Shown here: one piece after another, positions 20,409-29,233 of the stretch
Position numbering within the stretch: the first letter of the stretch is position 1
Layout of the letters: each line of letters begins with the position of its first letter
Origin: Halobacteriales archaeon YIM A00010
Lineage (GTDB): Archaea > Halobacteriota > Halobacteria > Halobacteriales > Haloarculaceae
Direction of reading: 5' to 3'
DNA: 64,000 nt
NCBI GenBank assembly: GCA_025041175.1
Contig: JAKCFJ010000001.1
Span: forward strand, 2,794,635 to 2,858,634
Program-made: the position numbers and the translations under genes
Notes under the pieces: model-generated
What the model was told of the DNA's origin: nothing
The model's input: only the letters and a program-made list of their open reading frames with translations
Database searches by the model: none

Positions 20409-20822
20409 CTACCGTGACGAGCTTGTCGTAGGTCTCGGCTGTGAAGTCGGGCTGCGCTCGTTCAGGTTCGCGGGAAGATACCGCTCGCGTCGGGTGTAGA
20501 TCCGCCGGGCGGTGTCCTTGTCCACGCTGGTTTCGCGCTCGATCTCCCTCCATGAGTGGCCGTCCTCGTAGGTCAGGCCGAACGGTGGACGGCCATGATC
20601 GTAGCCATTCTCGATGCGCTCTTGGATTGCGCGTTTCGAGCGCGCGATTTCCTTGCGTTTCTCGACATCATCGGTGGTTGCTCGAATCGACTGGTGGACC
20701 TGCTCGTGAAACTCGCCATCGACGGCGAGAACAGGTCGTACGCGCCGCGAGTGGATGCGAACCAGTTCCTCACGGTGGCGAAGCAGTGCTACGGCCTCGA
20801 CCCACCCGACTGACACCGTCAC
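20409..20822 (-). pseudogene. Decayed serine recombinase/resolvase remnant
   Basis: An open frame of 137 codons whose middle reads SIRATTDDVEKRKEIARSKR, then AIQERIENGYDHGRPPFGLTYEDG. This is the catalytic-domain end and linker of haloarchaeal serine recombinases. It jumps straight to HSWREIERETSVDKDTARRIYTRRERYL, the C-terminal HTH; about 20 residues normally between these parts are missing. The N-terminal catalytic part with the nucleophilic serine is also absent. The last 20 residues are Ser/Pro/Thr-rich and foreign. So this is a fossil of an integrase-type element with an internal deletion. Confidence 0.6.
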
Positions 20823-21098
20823 TACCCCGTGTCCGCCCGATTCATGAGCAGCGGCACTATTCAGCGAGCGTTTATTTCACACCCTAATTAGAAGATTTCA
20901 AGATGTTGACCCGAGACTGCTCAGCAGCTGTTTATCACTCTCGGGAAATGGAAGAAATGATCGTCTGAGCCGTGGATTAATCGGCTACCTAGCCGACATC
21001 AGCTGTATCAAGAGAATATACCATGGGATTCTTATATGTCGCAAATCAGACAAAGCACACCAAAGAGCTAATGAGTTCCATCGTATCATGGGCACTGT
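20823..21098. other. Intergenic region upstream of the hydrolase gene
   Basis: About 275 bp between the recombinase remnant and the alpha/beta hydrolase gene. No coding frame is convincing. ATTCTTATATGTCGC lies about 70 bp before the hydrolase start and could be its TATA box, which would give a short leader. Confidence 0.4.
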
Positions 21099-21899
21099 AT
21101 GCCGAGGGAAACGGTCAACGGCACGGATCTTTACTACGAGACGGCTGGCGACGGTCCGCCCATCGTCTTCCTCCACGGCGTCATGATGGGCAGCCGTTTC
21201 TTTACCGACCAGCTTCAGGGGCTGGACGACGAGTACCGACCGATCGTCCTCGACTTCCGCGGGCACGGTCGGTCCGAAAAGAGCGAAACCGGACATACGA
21301 TCCCGCAGTACGCGGCCGATGTCGAGGCGTTCCTTGCCGCACAGAACGTGGAAAGCGTAATTCTGGTGGGATGGTCGATGGGCGCCTTAGTCGGGTGGGA
21401 GTACGTCGATCAGTTCGGTACTGATCGCCTCCGCGGGTTCGTTGTCGTCGACCAACACCCCTCGGACTACAAATGGGCGGACTACGACCACGGAGCGTTC
21501 GGTCTCCAGGAACTCATCGACCTCCTCGAACTCGCTCAGACCGATCCTGGGGCGCTGGCGCAGTTGTTCATCGATGAGATGTTGAAAGACCAGCCATCTC
21601 CGGAGGTGGAGCAACTGATGTTCGACGAGATTTCGCGCGTTCCTCCCTCCATCAAAAGCGCAATCCTCTTCGACCAGTCGATGCGGGACTACCGCGACGC
21701 GCTCCAAGCGGTAGACGTCCCGTCACTCGTCTGTCTCGGCGAGGATGAGAAGCTTCTCGAAACGGGCGGTGTCGAATACGCTGCAGAGCACATGCCTAAT
21801 GCCACGCTAGAACGGTTTCCGGACAGCGGGCACTGCCCGTTTATCGAGCAAACCGAGCGGTTCAATCGCGTTCTCAGCGAGTTCGCTGATAACCTTTGA
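21099..21899 (+). CDS. Alpha/beta-fold hydrolase
   Basis: 266 residues, a complete alpha/beta hydrolase. FLHGVMMGSRFF gives the oxyanion HG motif, LDFRGHGRSEKS the usual strand-4 region, GWSMGALVG the nucleophile elbow (Ser93), and DSGHCPFIEQTERFN the catalytic His near the C-terminus. The acid is probably in CLGEDEKLL. The family covers esterases, haloperoxidase-like and dienelactone-like enzymes; the substrate cannot be told from the sequence. The start MPRETVNGTDLYYETAG is standard for the family. Confidence 0.9.
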   Translation: MPRETVNGTDLYYETAGDGPPIVFLHGVMMGSRFFTDQLQGLDDEYRPIVLDFRGHGRSEKSETGHTIPQYAADVEAFLAAQNVESVILVGWSMGALVGWEYVDQFGTDRLRGFVVVDQHPSDYKWADYDHGAFGLQELIDLLELAQTDPGALAQLFIDEMLKDQPSPEVEQLMFDEISRVPPSIKSAILFDQSMRDYRDALQAVDVPSLVCLGEDEKLLETGGVEYAAEHMPNATLERFPDSGHCPFIEQTERFNRVLSEFADNL

Positions 21900-22123
21900 G
21901 AGATCGGATCATCGGTGTCAACGCTCCAAAATAAAGTGTAGCGATCGGAATGCAGCCAGCCGAGCCTGTTAGGTCGGGGCACGACAGGCGACTGGCTACC
22001 TGGCCAGGTTATCGCACCTATCAATAGTACTTTCGAACAGGACAACATGGTCCTGATCCGGAGGTCATTTGCCCCGTATCTTGACGTTCCTCGGAAAGCT
22101 CGGGTCCACATCCGGGAGTGCCG

Positions 22124-23224
22124 TCAGCGGTGTTCCGAGTCGACTTCGAGCAGGTGGTCGGTGATCGCCTCGGGATCGAACCGTTCGAGATCGTCGTATT
22201 CCTGGCCGACGCCGAGAAAGAGGATGGGTTTTCCGGTGACGTGAGCGATGGAGATCGCTGCGCCGCCCTGTGGGTCGGCGTCCGCTTTCGTGAGTATCGT
22301 GCCGTTGATCTCTGCGGCGTCGTCGAACTCGGAGGCGCGCTGGACGGCGTCCTGTCCAGCCACGGCCTCATCCACGAAGAGGGTCATGTCGGGATCGACC
22401 ACGCGGTCGATCTTTTCGAGCTGGGCCATCAGATCGTTGCTGGTGTGGAGCCGGCCGGCGGTGTCACCGAGAACGACGTCGATGTCGTGGGCTCGTGCGT
22501 ACTCGACGGCGTCGTAGATGACAGCCGTCGGATCGCCGCCCTGCTCGTGGGTGATGAGCTTCGTGTCGAGCGCCTCTGCGTGTTCGCGGAGCTGTTCGTT
22601 CGCTCCGGCCCGGTAGGTGTCGCCGTTTGCGAGCACGGACGAATGACCCTGCCGTTCGAAATAGCGCGCGAGCTTGGCGATGGTCGTCGTCTTCCCGACG
22701 CCGTTGACGCCGGTGAAAACCATGACGAGGGGTTTGTCGGCCTCGGCGACGTGCTCGTCGAAATCGAACTGGCCGACGCTGATGACATCGAGCAACGCCT
22801 CTTTGAGCGCCGATTCGAGGACCATGTCTGTCGACTGCACCTGTGCCCTGACAGTGCCTTCGAGGTTCTCACGAAGCCCCGAGAGGATCTCCTCGGCGAC
22901 ACCCATCTCCACGTCGCTGGACAACAACGAGAGTTCGAGGGTCTCGAGCGGCTCATCGAGATGTTCGGGCTGGATGATGACACCGCCCGTTGCGAACGCC
23001 TTGGCACGCTTGCCAAAGCCGACGGAAACCTCGCGGTCCGTGTCGTTCTCACCGCCCGTTTCCGTCTCCTCCGGGGCGGCTTGGTCCGGAGCGGAGGCGT
23101 CTGCCTGTTCGTGCTCGGACCGATCGACATCAGTGTCAGCCTCGGCGTCGCCTTCGACGCTTTCCGCTTGCTCTTCGACGTCGTCTTTGAACCGATCGAG
23201 TGTTTCTTTAAGTCCCTCGAACAT
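22124..23224 (-). CDS. ftsY: Signal recognition particle receptor FtsY
   Basis: 366 residues. A long acidic A domain (first 65 residues, rich in Glu/Asp/Ala) replaces a membrane anchor. The NG domain follows with GVNGVGKTTTIAKLARYF (P-loop), NGDTYRAGANEQLREHAEAL (insertion-box Asp), LGDTAGRLHTSNDLMAQL and ILTKADADPQGGAAI (TKxD-type guanine motif). It docks SRP-bound ribosomes at the membrane and is activated with SRP54. It ends the cluster eL39-eL31-aIF6-L18Ae-pfdA-ftsY; the spacing to pfdA is only 8 bp. Confidence 0.96.
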   Translation of the reverse strand: MFEGLKETLDRFKDDVEEQAESVEGDAEADTDVDRSEHEQADASAPDQAAPEETETGGENDTDREVSVGFGKRAKAFATGGVIIQPEHLDEPLETLELSLLSSDVEMGVAEEILSGLRENLEGTVRAQVQSTDMVLESALKEALLDVISVGQFDFDEHVAEADKPLVMVFTGVNGVGKTTTIAKLARYFERQGHSSVLANGDTYRAGANEQLREHAEALDTKLITHEQGGDPTAVIYDAVEYARAHDIDVVLGDTAGRLHTSNDLMAQLEKIDRVVDPDMTLFVDEAVAGQDAVQRASEFDDAAEINGTILTKADADPQGGAAISIAHVTGKPILFLGVGQEYDDLERFDPEAITDHLLEVDSEHR

Positions 23225-23232
23225 GCAATCGC

Positions 23233-23691
23233 CTACTCGTCGGGCTGCTGGAACTGCTGTTGCATCTGTTGGAGCTGCTGCTGTTGCATCTGTTGGGCCT
23301 GTTGTTCGAGCTCGTCGCTTTCGTCTTCGAGTTCGCTGATCTCCGATTGGAGCGAACTAATGCGCTCATCGAGGGTGTCCTTTTTGTGTTCGAGGCTATC
23401 GACAGCGCCCTCGCGGTCGCGTTCGGCTGCGAACCCGCCGCCGAGCGAGACGACGATTTCGTCCACGTCCTGTATCTCCGCGCGGACGTACGCGTCACCG
23501 CCGAGGGGCACTTGTACCGTGTCGTTGCTTTCGAGCCGGTCGAGCGCAGAGATCGCTTCGTCTGCCTCGATTTTCTTCGTTTGCAACTCCTCGACATCCC
23601 CTTCCAGCGCTGCTACCTCCTCGTCGATGGCTTGAAGCTGTTCTTGGAGCTGTCGCAGGCCACCACCGCCACCGCCGCCACCGGCGCTCAT
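23233..23691 (-). CDS. pfdA: Prefoldin subunit alpha
   Basis: 152 residues. A Gly-rich start (MSAGGGGGGGG) precedes an N-terminal coiled coil (LRQLQEQLQAIDEEVAALEGDVEEL), a beta-hairpin core (VPLGGDAYVRAEI, EIVVSLGGGFAAERD) and a C-terminal coiled coil ending in Gln-rich sequence. Two alpha and four beta subunits form the jellyfish-shaped chaperone that hands unfolded proteins to the thermosome. Its start codon overlaps the L18Ae stop by 4 nt. Confidence 0.94.
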   Translation of the reverse strand: MSAGGGGGGGGLRQLQEQLQAIDEEVAALEGDVEELQTKKIEADEAISALDRLESNDTVQVPLGGDAYVRAEIQDVDEIVVSLGGGFAAERDREGAVDSLEHKKDTLDERISSLQSEISELEDESDELEQQAQQMQQQQLQQMQQQFQQPDE

Positions 23692-23861
23692 TGGGTGACC
23701 CCCACGATGTCGACTTGGGTGCGTTTCAGACCGTGCTCGGAGCCGAAATCGGCGTAGGTGTGCTCGACCGCAACGGATTCGTTTTCGGCACTGACTGTCC
23801 GTTCGAACTGTTGCTGCCCTCTCGGGGTCTGGAAGCGGCCACTAACGGTAAACTCACTCAT
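23688..23861 (-). CDS. rpl18a: 50S ribosomal protein L18Ae (LX)
   Basis: 57 residues. It starts MSEFTVSGRFQTPRGQQQFER, then VSAENESVAVEHTYADFGSEHG and the ending LKRTQVDIVGVTQ. This is the archaeal L18Ae/L20A/LX protein, a short single-domain version of eukaryotic eL20. The stop overlaps the pfdA start (ATGA), and the gene lies 35 bp after aIF6, its conserved place in archaeal genomes. Confidence 0.92.
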   Translation of the reverse strand: MSEFTVSGRFQTPRGQQQFERTVSAENESVAVEHTYADFGSEHGLKRTQVDIVGVTQ

Positions 23862-23896
23862 GTACCATCGTGTGGCTGCAAGCGGGAAGAATGTTG

Positions 23897-24562
23897 CTAG
23901 TCGATGTAACCGAGCGCGTCCTCGATCCGTCCCAGCTCCGGACCGGTCGAATCCTGCCCGGCAACGTAGCCGTTGGCGTTGGCTATCAGTCCCGAACCGA
24001 CCAGCGGCGCGCCGTAATTGATGGTTCCGATGTCGGCGCGCACGCCCAGTAGGTCCTCGAGGAAGTCGAGTTCCCCGTCAGTGACCTTCGGGTGACAGAG
24101 CACGCCCGCGTTCGTCACGACGGCAGCGGTCCCGACGGTCCGAACGCCCGCAAGCTCGCCACGCTCGACCGGAACGGCCAGGGCATCAGCGACGGTCTCG
24201 ACCGCCGCATCCGACAGGTCGGGATGGACGTACGCGCCGGTATCGTTGGCGAGCACGACGTTTCCCGCCGCGTTGATGGTCCCCGGTAACTCCGTCACGG
24301 GGCGCTCCACGACCGAGCGGATGCGCTGTAGCTCGGACTCGCGGATGCGGTTGCTCACGAGCAGACCGTTTTCGTTGCCCGTGAGGAGAGCGCCGACGGT
24401 TCCGGATCCACCGATGGTCGTCTCGACGGACGGAACGCCAAGCTCCTCGGCGAACGCCGTGCGGAGATCCTCTTCGGCGTCGCGCCGAATGAGAAGACAG
24501 TCGTCGGTGGCGACCGCGAACACACCGACGTACGAAGAGCCCGCGAGGGTGGCGCGAAGCAC
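23897..24562 (-). CDS. eif6: Translation initiation factor aIF6
   Basis: 221 residues from a GTG start, [21 protein letters not shown]. The protein is a five-fold pseudo-symmetric pentein; repeats such as [32 protein letters not shown] and [20 protein letters not shown] are visible, ending [26 protein letters not shown]. It binds the large ribosomal subunit and prevents premature joining. The start lies 2 nt after the eL31 stop. The same frame is open further upstream, but that stretch is the antisense-like shadow of eL31. Confidence 0.95.
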   Translation of the reverse strand: MLRATLAGSSYVGVFAVATDDCLLIRRDAEEDLRTAFAEELGVPSVETTIGGSGTVGALLTGNENGLLVSNRIRESELQRIRSVVERPVTELPGTINAAGNVVLANDTGAYVHPDLSDAAVETVADALAVPVERGELAGVRTVGTAAVVTNAGVLCHPKVTDGELDFLEDLLGVRADIGTINYGAPLVGSGLIANANGYVAGQDSTGPELGRIEDALGYID

Positions 24563-24564
24563 GC

Positions 24565-24840
24565 TCAAGCGGTTTCGGCCTCGACGATGCGCTCGCCCTC
24601 CTCGTCGAACCGAGCGGCGCGAACCCGGAGCTTCCGGGGGGGCTTCTTGCGCCCGCGAGACCACACCGCCTCGTTGATCGACGGATCGAGCCGAACGGCG
24701 CTTTCGTCGACTGAGAACTGTTTGGCGAGATGAGCACGGATGAGACTCATCGCCTTGTCGGCGCGCTTGTGCTTTGCTTCTGCGAGCACGTCGCGCAACG
24801 GCACCGTAATAACCCGCTCTTCGAAATCGGTCGCGCTCAT
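24565..24840 (-). CDS. rpl31e: 50S ribosomal protein eL31
   Basis: 91 residues. [37 protein letters not shown] is the classical eL31 N-terminal half, followed by [32 protein letters not shown]. The protein lies near the peptide exit tunnel and helps bind targeting factors. It sits 3 nt from the eL39 stop and 2 nt from the aIF6 start, so translation is likely coupled. Confidence 0.96.
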   Translation of the reverse strand: MSATDFEERVITVPLRDVLAEAKHKRADKAMSLIRAHLAKQFSVDESAVRLDPSINEAVWSRGRKKPPRKLRVRAARFDEEGERIVEAETA

Positions 24841-24843
24841 GGG

Positions 24844-24996
24844 TTACTCGTCGGTGTCTCCTCGCCGCCAACTACGACGCTTCGGGTTCTGCATGACGTC
24901 GCGGTCGGTTTTCATCATCACCCACGCCGGAACGCGGGAGTTCTGGCGCTGTAGCTTCGCCAGCCGCTTCTTCTTGGACTTCGATTTCTTACCCAT
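24844..24996 (-). CDS. rpl39e: 50S ribosomal protein eL39
   Basis: 50 residues, [20 protein letters not shown] then [30 protein letters not shown]. It is basic, as expected of the protein that lines the exit tunnel in the place of bacterial L23's loop. It is the first gene of the translation/secretion cluster; a TATA-like TTTAACCA lies about 25-30 bp upstream of the ATG on the minus strand. Confidence 0.95.
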   Translation of the reverse strand: MGKKSKSKKKRLAKLQRQNSRVPAWVMMKTDRDVMQNPKRRSWRRGDTDE

Positions 24997-25075
24997 ATTG
25001 TCGGTGTTTCCGCCGCGGTGGTTAAATGGTTGTTCCTTTTGATTGCCCCGCACTCGGGATCGGTCGTGTCGGCGC

Positions 25076-25624
25076 TCACAGCCCGACGGTGTGCACGGCT
25101 CGGTACTCCGAACCCTCCGGTGTGAGTGTGCTCTCGGTGAGGTGAACCGCTGACACGCCCGTCGATCCGAGGTCCGGGTCTCGTTCGTCCAACACTGTTT
25201 GGACCCGTGCTTTCTCCTCGGCGTGGTCCATGCGCGCGATGGTGGCGTGGGGCGTGAACGAGTGGTCGGACGGTTCGAACCCGAGATCGACCGTCCGTCG
25301 TTCGATCGCGTCGTGGAGCCGGTGGAGTTGCTCCCCGCCGTCCCGAACGCCGACCCAGACGACGCTGATGTAGTCGTGGCTCGGGAACGCCCCGTACCCC
25401 CCCACGTCCATGTCGAATTCACCGACACCGGCGTCGTCGACCGCCCCGGAGAGCGCCGTCTCGAGGGCGTCGACGCGTTGCTCCTCGACCGCTCCCAGAA
25501 ATTTGAGAGTGAAATGCACCTGCTCCGGCTCGACGGTCCGCACCCCACTGAGCGCTTCGAACGGCGCCTGTGCGGCCCGGAGTTCGTCGATCGTATCGAG
25601 ATCGATACTGACGAACAGTCGCAT
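25076..25624 (-). CDS. thpR: RNA 2',3'-cyclic phosphodiesterase (LigT family)
   Basis: 182 residues of the 2H phosphoesterase superfamily. Both HxTx motifs are present: VHFTLKFLG (His37) and TPHATIARM in the second half. The start [19 protein letters not shown] is typical of ThpR. The enzyme opens 2',3'-cyclic phosphates on RNA to 2'-phosphates; the physiological substrate in archaea is not settled. It lies upstream of the eL39 cluster on the same strand, about 80 bp away, and diverges from the TPR gene. Confidence 0.93.
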   Translation of the reverse strand: MRLFVSIDLDTIDELRAAQAPFEALSGVRTVEPEQVHFTLKFLGAVEEQRVDALETALSGAVDDAGVGEFDMDVGGYGAFPSHDYISVVWVGVRDGGEQLHRLHDAIERRTVDLGFEPSDHSFTPHATIARMDHAEEKARVQTVLDERDPDLGSTGVSAVHLTESTLTPEGSEYRAVHTVGL

Positions 25625-25675
25625 GCTCGGTAGTAGGTGCGCAGGCCTTAACCGTGCTTGCTACCTATCAGGGAC

Positions 25676-26404
25676 ATGGCTGACGACGGTGACCCGTCCC
25701 ACCACTTTTCCGAAGGAGAGGGATTTGACGATCCCTACGAGGGGTTCGATCTCGATCCGGAGTTCGACATCGATCCGAGCCAGGTCGATCCCGTGGATTC
25801 GCGAGTACTCACGGACAACCTCGACGTGGGCCAGCTCCCAGATGACCAAATCGACGTGGAACGGCTCATCGAGGTCGGCATCGAATACACACAGATCAAC
25901 CGCTACGAACAAGCGACCGAGACGTTCGAACGTGGCGCACGCCTCACCGAGGACGAACGGCTCGAACAGGAAGCGCGGGTGAACAAGGGTGCTGCCCACG
26001 CCCAGCTTGAGGAGTACGACGCGGCGATCGGCGCGTACCAGGAGGCGCTCCGGATCGACGAGGAGAGCGAGCACGCCGCAACCGCAGAAACCAACCTCGC
26101 GTACGCGCTCTGGGAGTCCGGACGGTCCGAGCAGGCGCTGTCCCACGCCGAACGAGCGGTCGAGATCGATCCCCGATTCGGACAGGCGTGGTACAACCGG
26201 GGCTTTTTCCTCGCTGAACGGGGACTGGCCGAGGAGGCTCTCGACTGCTTCAACAACGCCCTCCGGCTCGACTTTCGGAACGCAGACATCTTGGAGGAAA
26301 AAGCCAAAGCGCTCGAAGAGCTCGGGGAGGACGAACAGGCCGAAGACGTCGCTGCCCAAGCAAAAGAGATACGACAACAGGCAGAAAGTCGAATGATGGA
26401 GTGA
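25676..26404 (+). CDS. Tetratricopeptide-repeat protein
   Basis: 242 residues, strongly acidic, with an N-terminal Asp-rich region of about 60 residues and then four to five TPR units. Clear ones are GIEYTQINRYEQATETFERG, AAHAQLEEYDAAIGAYQEAL, NLAYALWESGRSEQALSHAE and WYNRGFFLAERGLAEEALDC. TPR arrays bind partner proteins; the partner is unknown. The preferred start is MADDGDPSHHFSEGEG, because six upstream codons lie between it and an unlikely earlier Met. The DUF424 gene starts 2 nt after its stop. Confidence 0.9.
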   Translation: MADDGDPSHHFSEGEGFDDPYEGFDLDPEFDIDPSQVDPVDSRVLTDNLDVGQLPDDQIDVERLIEVGIEYTQINRYEQATETFERGARLTEDERLEQEARVNKGAAHAQLEEYDAAIGAYQEALRIDEESEHAATAETNLAYALWESGRSEQALSHAERAVEIDPRFGQAWYNRGFFLAERGLAEEALDCFNNALRLDFRNADILEEKAKALEELGEDEQAEDVAAQAKEIRQQAESRMME

Positions 26405-26406
26405 GG

Positions 26407-26703
26407 ATGTTACTCACACAGCACGACACGGACCAGGGACTACTTGTTGCGGTGTGTGACACCGACATCGTCGGTGACACGTTCGAGAACGAGCAGGCGA
26501 GTCTCACGGTCGACGCGGAATTCTACGCTGACGACGCCGAAACGGTCGACGAGGACGCCGTGATCGATGCGCTCTCGCGGGCGACCATCGCCAACATCGT
26601 CGGCACCCGTGCCGTGACGGTCGCCGTCGAACACGGCATCATCGACGAAACGTCGGTGCTCGATTTCGATGGAACGCGACACGCACAGCTGTTGCGGCTG
26701 TGA
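26407..26703 (+). CDS. DUF424 family protein
   Basis: 98 residues. It starts MLLTQHDTDQGLLVAVCDTDIVGDTF and includes AVIDALSRATIANIVGTRAVTVAVEHGIID, the pattern of the archaeal DUF424 family, which is found near translation and RNA genes. The function is not known. It follows the TPR gene without a gap and precedes the YigZ gene by 18 bp, so the three likely share one mRNA. A GTG two codons earlier overlaps the TPR stop and is a less likely start. Confidence 0.85.
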   Translation: MLLTQHDTDQGLLVAVCDTDIVGDTFENEQASLTVDAEFYADDAETVDEDAVIDALSRATIANIVGTRAVTVAVEHGIIDETSVLDFDGTRHAQLLRL

Positions 26704-26721
26704 GGTCGATCCGAACGAACC

Positions 26722-27330
26722 ATGTCCGGTGAGTATCGCACGTTGGCCGGACGGGGTGAGTCCGTCCTGTCGGTTCGAGGCTCCGAGTTCATCGGCTATG
26801 CGGCGGCCGCCGAGGGAACGACGGCCGCCGAGGCGTTCGTGGAAACCGTCCGAGAAACCCATCCCGACGCGACCCACAACGTCCCGGCCTACCGCGTCCG
26901 CACGACTGCTGACACGCCGCTGCTCCGGGAGTATTCGAACGACGACGGGGAGCCCTCGGGATCGGCGGGAAAACCCGTTCTGAGTGTTCTACAGGGCCGG
27001 GAACTGGAAAACACGGTCGTGGTCGTGACGCGGTATTTCGGCGGCACGGAACTCGGCGTCGGCGGTCTGGTCCGGGCGTACTCCCAGGCCACCACCGAGG
27101 CGATCGAGGCGGCCGGTACCGTCGAAACCGTCCCGCACGAACGGTTCGTCGTCACCGTCGAGTACGACGATTCGGGCACGGTACGGGAAACACTCGAAAG
27201 CACCGGCGTCGAGTTCGAGGCTACCTACGAAGAAACGGTGTCGTTCGAGGTGCGAGTGGCAGTTCCCGGTAGCGACGACCTCCGCGATCGGCTCCAAAGC
27301 GCAACGAGTGGGCGGGTAAGGATCGATTGA
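26722..27330 (+). CDS. YigZ/IMPACT family protein
   Basis: 202 residues with two domains. The N-terminal UPF0029 domain has GSEFIGYAAAAEG, THNVPAYRVR, NDDGEPSGSAGKPVL and VVVVTRYFGGTELGVGGLVRAYSQA, the family signature. The C-terminal part is the ferredoxin-like DUF1949 domain. Eukaryotic IMPACT/Yih1 regulates the eIF2 kinase GCN2; the role of the prokaryotic form is unknown. It is the last gene of the TPR-DUF424-YigZ group and converges with the lipoprotein gene. Confidence 0.93.
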   Translation: MSGEYRTLAGRGESVLSVRGSEFIGYAAAAEGTTAAEAFVETVRETHPDATHNVPAYRVRTTADTPLLREYSNDDGEPSGSAGKPVLSVLQGRELENTVVVVTRYFGGTELGVGGLVRAYSQATTEAIEAAGTVETVPHERFVVTVEYDDSGTVRETLESTGVEFEATYEETVSFEVRVAVPGSDDLRDRLQSATSGRVRID

Positions 27331-27672
27331 TCAACTGGACGGAACGATGTTGTAGGTACCGTCGTCGCCACCACCGTCCCCACCGCCTTCCGTTTCGTTG
27401 CCGTCTTCACCGTTCATGCCGCCATCCTCCGTTTCGTTGTCGCCGTCAGTCGTTTCGTTCTCGCCCTCGTCCATTCCCGTCTCGTTGTCCTCACCACCGC
27501 CAGTGTCATTGCTGTTCTCACCGCCGTCTTCACCATCACCGTTCTTGCCGCCGCCTCCACCATCACCGTCTTCACCGCCGCCGTCTCCGCCGAGCGGATC
27601 GGTACATCCAGCCAGGCCGAGAAAGCCCGTGACACTCACCGCACCGATCTTGAGGTAGTCGCGTCGTTGCAT
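27331..27672 (-). CDS. Tat-type lipoprotein with Gly/Glu/Asp-rich tail
   Basis: 113 residues from MQRRDYLKIG. The N-terminus has the twin-arginine pattern RRDYLKIGAVSVTGFLG followed by the lipobox LAGC, so it should be exported folded and attached to the outer face of the membrane by lipid on Cys. The rest is low complexity: runs of Gly, Asp, Glu and Asn, with repeated NETE/NETT blocks that offer several N-x-T glycosylation sites. No folded domain is visible. It is probably a surface-exposed spacer or an incomplete lipoprotein. Confidence 0.75.
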   Translation of the reverse strand: MQRRDYLKIGAVSVTGFLGLAGCTDPLGGDGGGEDGDGGGGGKNGDGEDGGENSNDTGGGEDNETGMDEGENETTDGDNETEDGGMNGEDGNETEGGGDGGGDDGTYNIVPSS

Positions 27673-27958
27673 GGTGTTCAGATGAGCAGCGACGATCATA
27701 AGAATGATGGCCAGGTGATAGTAATATATAATAAATATATCAATGTGAAACTGCAGGAATGTGGTGACGGGCGACTAGATGGTATTTTTATATGTTCTGT
27801 TCCCGACCGTGGTTTTCGTGTGGCGCTACTGGTGAAATCAGACGGTCGGACGGGAAAACGGAACGATTCATCGACGTTCCATCCACAGATGGAACACCGA
27901 TCATTGATGTTCCTTTTCCACCCGAAACGAAGGGGTGTGATGGTCGGAGTTTGACAGG

Positions 27959-28636
27959 TCAATCGGTTCCAAAGGCCCGATCCCCCGCGTCACCGAGTCC
28001 AGGGACGATGTAGCCGTTCGCGTCGAGGTGGTCGTCCAGGGCGACAGTGAGGAGGGTAGCCGTGGGGACCGCCTCGTCGACGCGCAACACGCCATCAGGT
28101 GCGCTCACAGCAGAGAGAACGAACAGATTCTCCGGTTCGGGTTGGTTTTCGAGCACCCGGTCGAGGACGGCGCACATCGTGCTGCCCGTCGCAAGCATCG
28201 GATCCGCGACGATCACAGTGTCGTCGGGGTGGATGTCCGGCAGTTTCACGTAATCGATCGAGATGGGGAACGTGCCGTCGTCGTCCATACCGGCTTGCTC
28301 GTCGCGCCCGGCGCTGATGATCCCCTGTCGCGCGCTCGGAAACGCCTTCAACAGCCCTTCCACGAACGGCGTTGCCGCCCGAAGCACGTTGATGATCACT
28401 ACGTTGTCGAGTCCAGTGAGACGCTCGCCGGTCATTTCGGTGAGCGGCGTCGACACCGGGACGTACTCCGTTTCCATCGCGCCGTCGATGATCTCGTACC
28501 CACAGACGCGCCCGAGCTTGACGAGCCCCTTCCGAAAGGATACCTGCGCCGTGCCTGTGTCCCGAAGCGTCGACAGCGTGTCCCGCGCTAGCGCGTGGGT
28601 GATAACGTGGACGTTATCGCGGTCTTCGATGGCCAT
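27959..28636 (-). CDS. upp: Uracil phosphoribosyltransferase
   Basis: 225 residues from [29 protein letters not shown]. The PRPP loop reads [22 protein letters not shown], and the uracil-binding region [18 protein letters not shown] closes the protein. [22 protein letters not shown] is also typical of Upp. It converts uracil and PRPP to UMP in pyrimidine salvage. The same frame stays open far upstream, but those codons are not protein-like, and the chosen ATG matches Upp starts. Confidence 0.95.
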   Translation of the reverse strand: MAIEDRDNVHVITHALARDTLSTLRDTGTAQVSFRKGLVKLGRVCGYEIIDGAMETEYVPVSTPLTEMTGERLTGLDNVVIINVLRAATPFVEGLLKAFPSARQGIISAGRDEQAGMDDDGTFPISIDYVKLPDIHPDDTVIVADPMLATGSTMCAVLDRVLENQPEPENLFVLSAVSAPDGVLRVDEAVPTATLLTVALDDHLDANGYIVPGLGDAGDRAFGTD

Positions 28637-28745
28637 ACCTCTACCCCGGACAGCGACGGTGATAAAAGGGGTTATCTCGTCTGCTCGGGAGAAACGCAGC
28701 GATGACGCCGCCGCTCCCCTACCGCCGAAAAACACACAATAAAAT

Positions 28746-28855
28746 ATACCGTCGGTCATGGATCTTGGAACACTCGGTTGCCTGTTCACCATGGGATTGA
28801 CCGCGACTTGCCCAACAAACGATCGTAGCGTATCAATAGATATGACCGACGGTAT
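28746..28855. mobile_element. Type II inverted-repeat element, copy 2 (110 bp)
   Basis: Perfect 14-bp terminal inverted repeats, ATACCGTCGGTCAT and its complement (15 bp if an outer T/A is counted), enclose about 80 bp with no open frame. Read in reverse, the inner sequence aligns with copy 1: TGAACAGGC, then CGAGT, then CCATGACCGAC. The transition T to C in the terminus occurs at both ends, so pairing is kept. It lies in the divergent gap between upp and the ArsA pair. Confidence 0.65.
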
Positions 28856-28936
28856 ACGTGTCTGGGGAGATCGCTTGGGACCTGATTGCCGCCCACGCCG
28901 ACATGCTTTTCCCGCCCGGTCGGTGACCGTGAGCAC

Positions 28937-29233
28937 ATGACGCTCGCGGACCGAATCGGGCGGTACTACGAACACGTCATGGAGTGGCTCCACGGACTGT
29001 ACCACGGGATGATCGAACATCCGGCGTACGAGCTGATCGAAAAGGAAGCAGAAGACATCGAGGACGCGTTCTTGCTCGCGTGCTTTCCGGATGCGTTCGG
29101 GATTCCGAGTCCGATCGCGTACTACACCGCAGAGCTGTTGCCCTACCTCGCGTCCGAGTTCGAGGAATGGGAGCGGCGGCTGTGGGATCGGGAATCGCTA
29201 CTCGAACGGAAGGGCCAACAGTACCACTTCTGA
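28937..29233 (+). CDS. Small conserved-type protein upstream of ArsA
   Basis: 98 residues from [20 protein letters not shown]. It is helical and acidic with many aromatics ([41 protein letters not shown]), with a weak amphipathic segment but no full membrane helix. I do not recognise the family. Its TGA overlaps the ATG of the ArsA-type ATPase (TGATG), so the two are translated together and it may be a partner or adaptor of that ATPase. Confidence 0.65.
   Translation: MTLADRIGRYYEHVMEWLHGLYHGMIEHPAYELIEKEAEDIEDAFLLACFPDAFGIPSPIAYYTAELLPYLASEFEEWERRLWDRESLLERKGQQYHF

Noticed and set aside
24563..24871. Upstream extension of the aIF6 frame
   Set aside because: It overlaps eL31 and eL39 coding sequence; the GTG at 24562 gives the standard aIF6 start.
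27331..27640. Tandem-repeat DNA in the lipoprotein gene as a separate mobile or CRISPR-like repeat
   Set aside because: The repetition follows codons for Gly, Asp, Glu and Asn and keeps the frame; it is low-complexity coding sequence.
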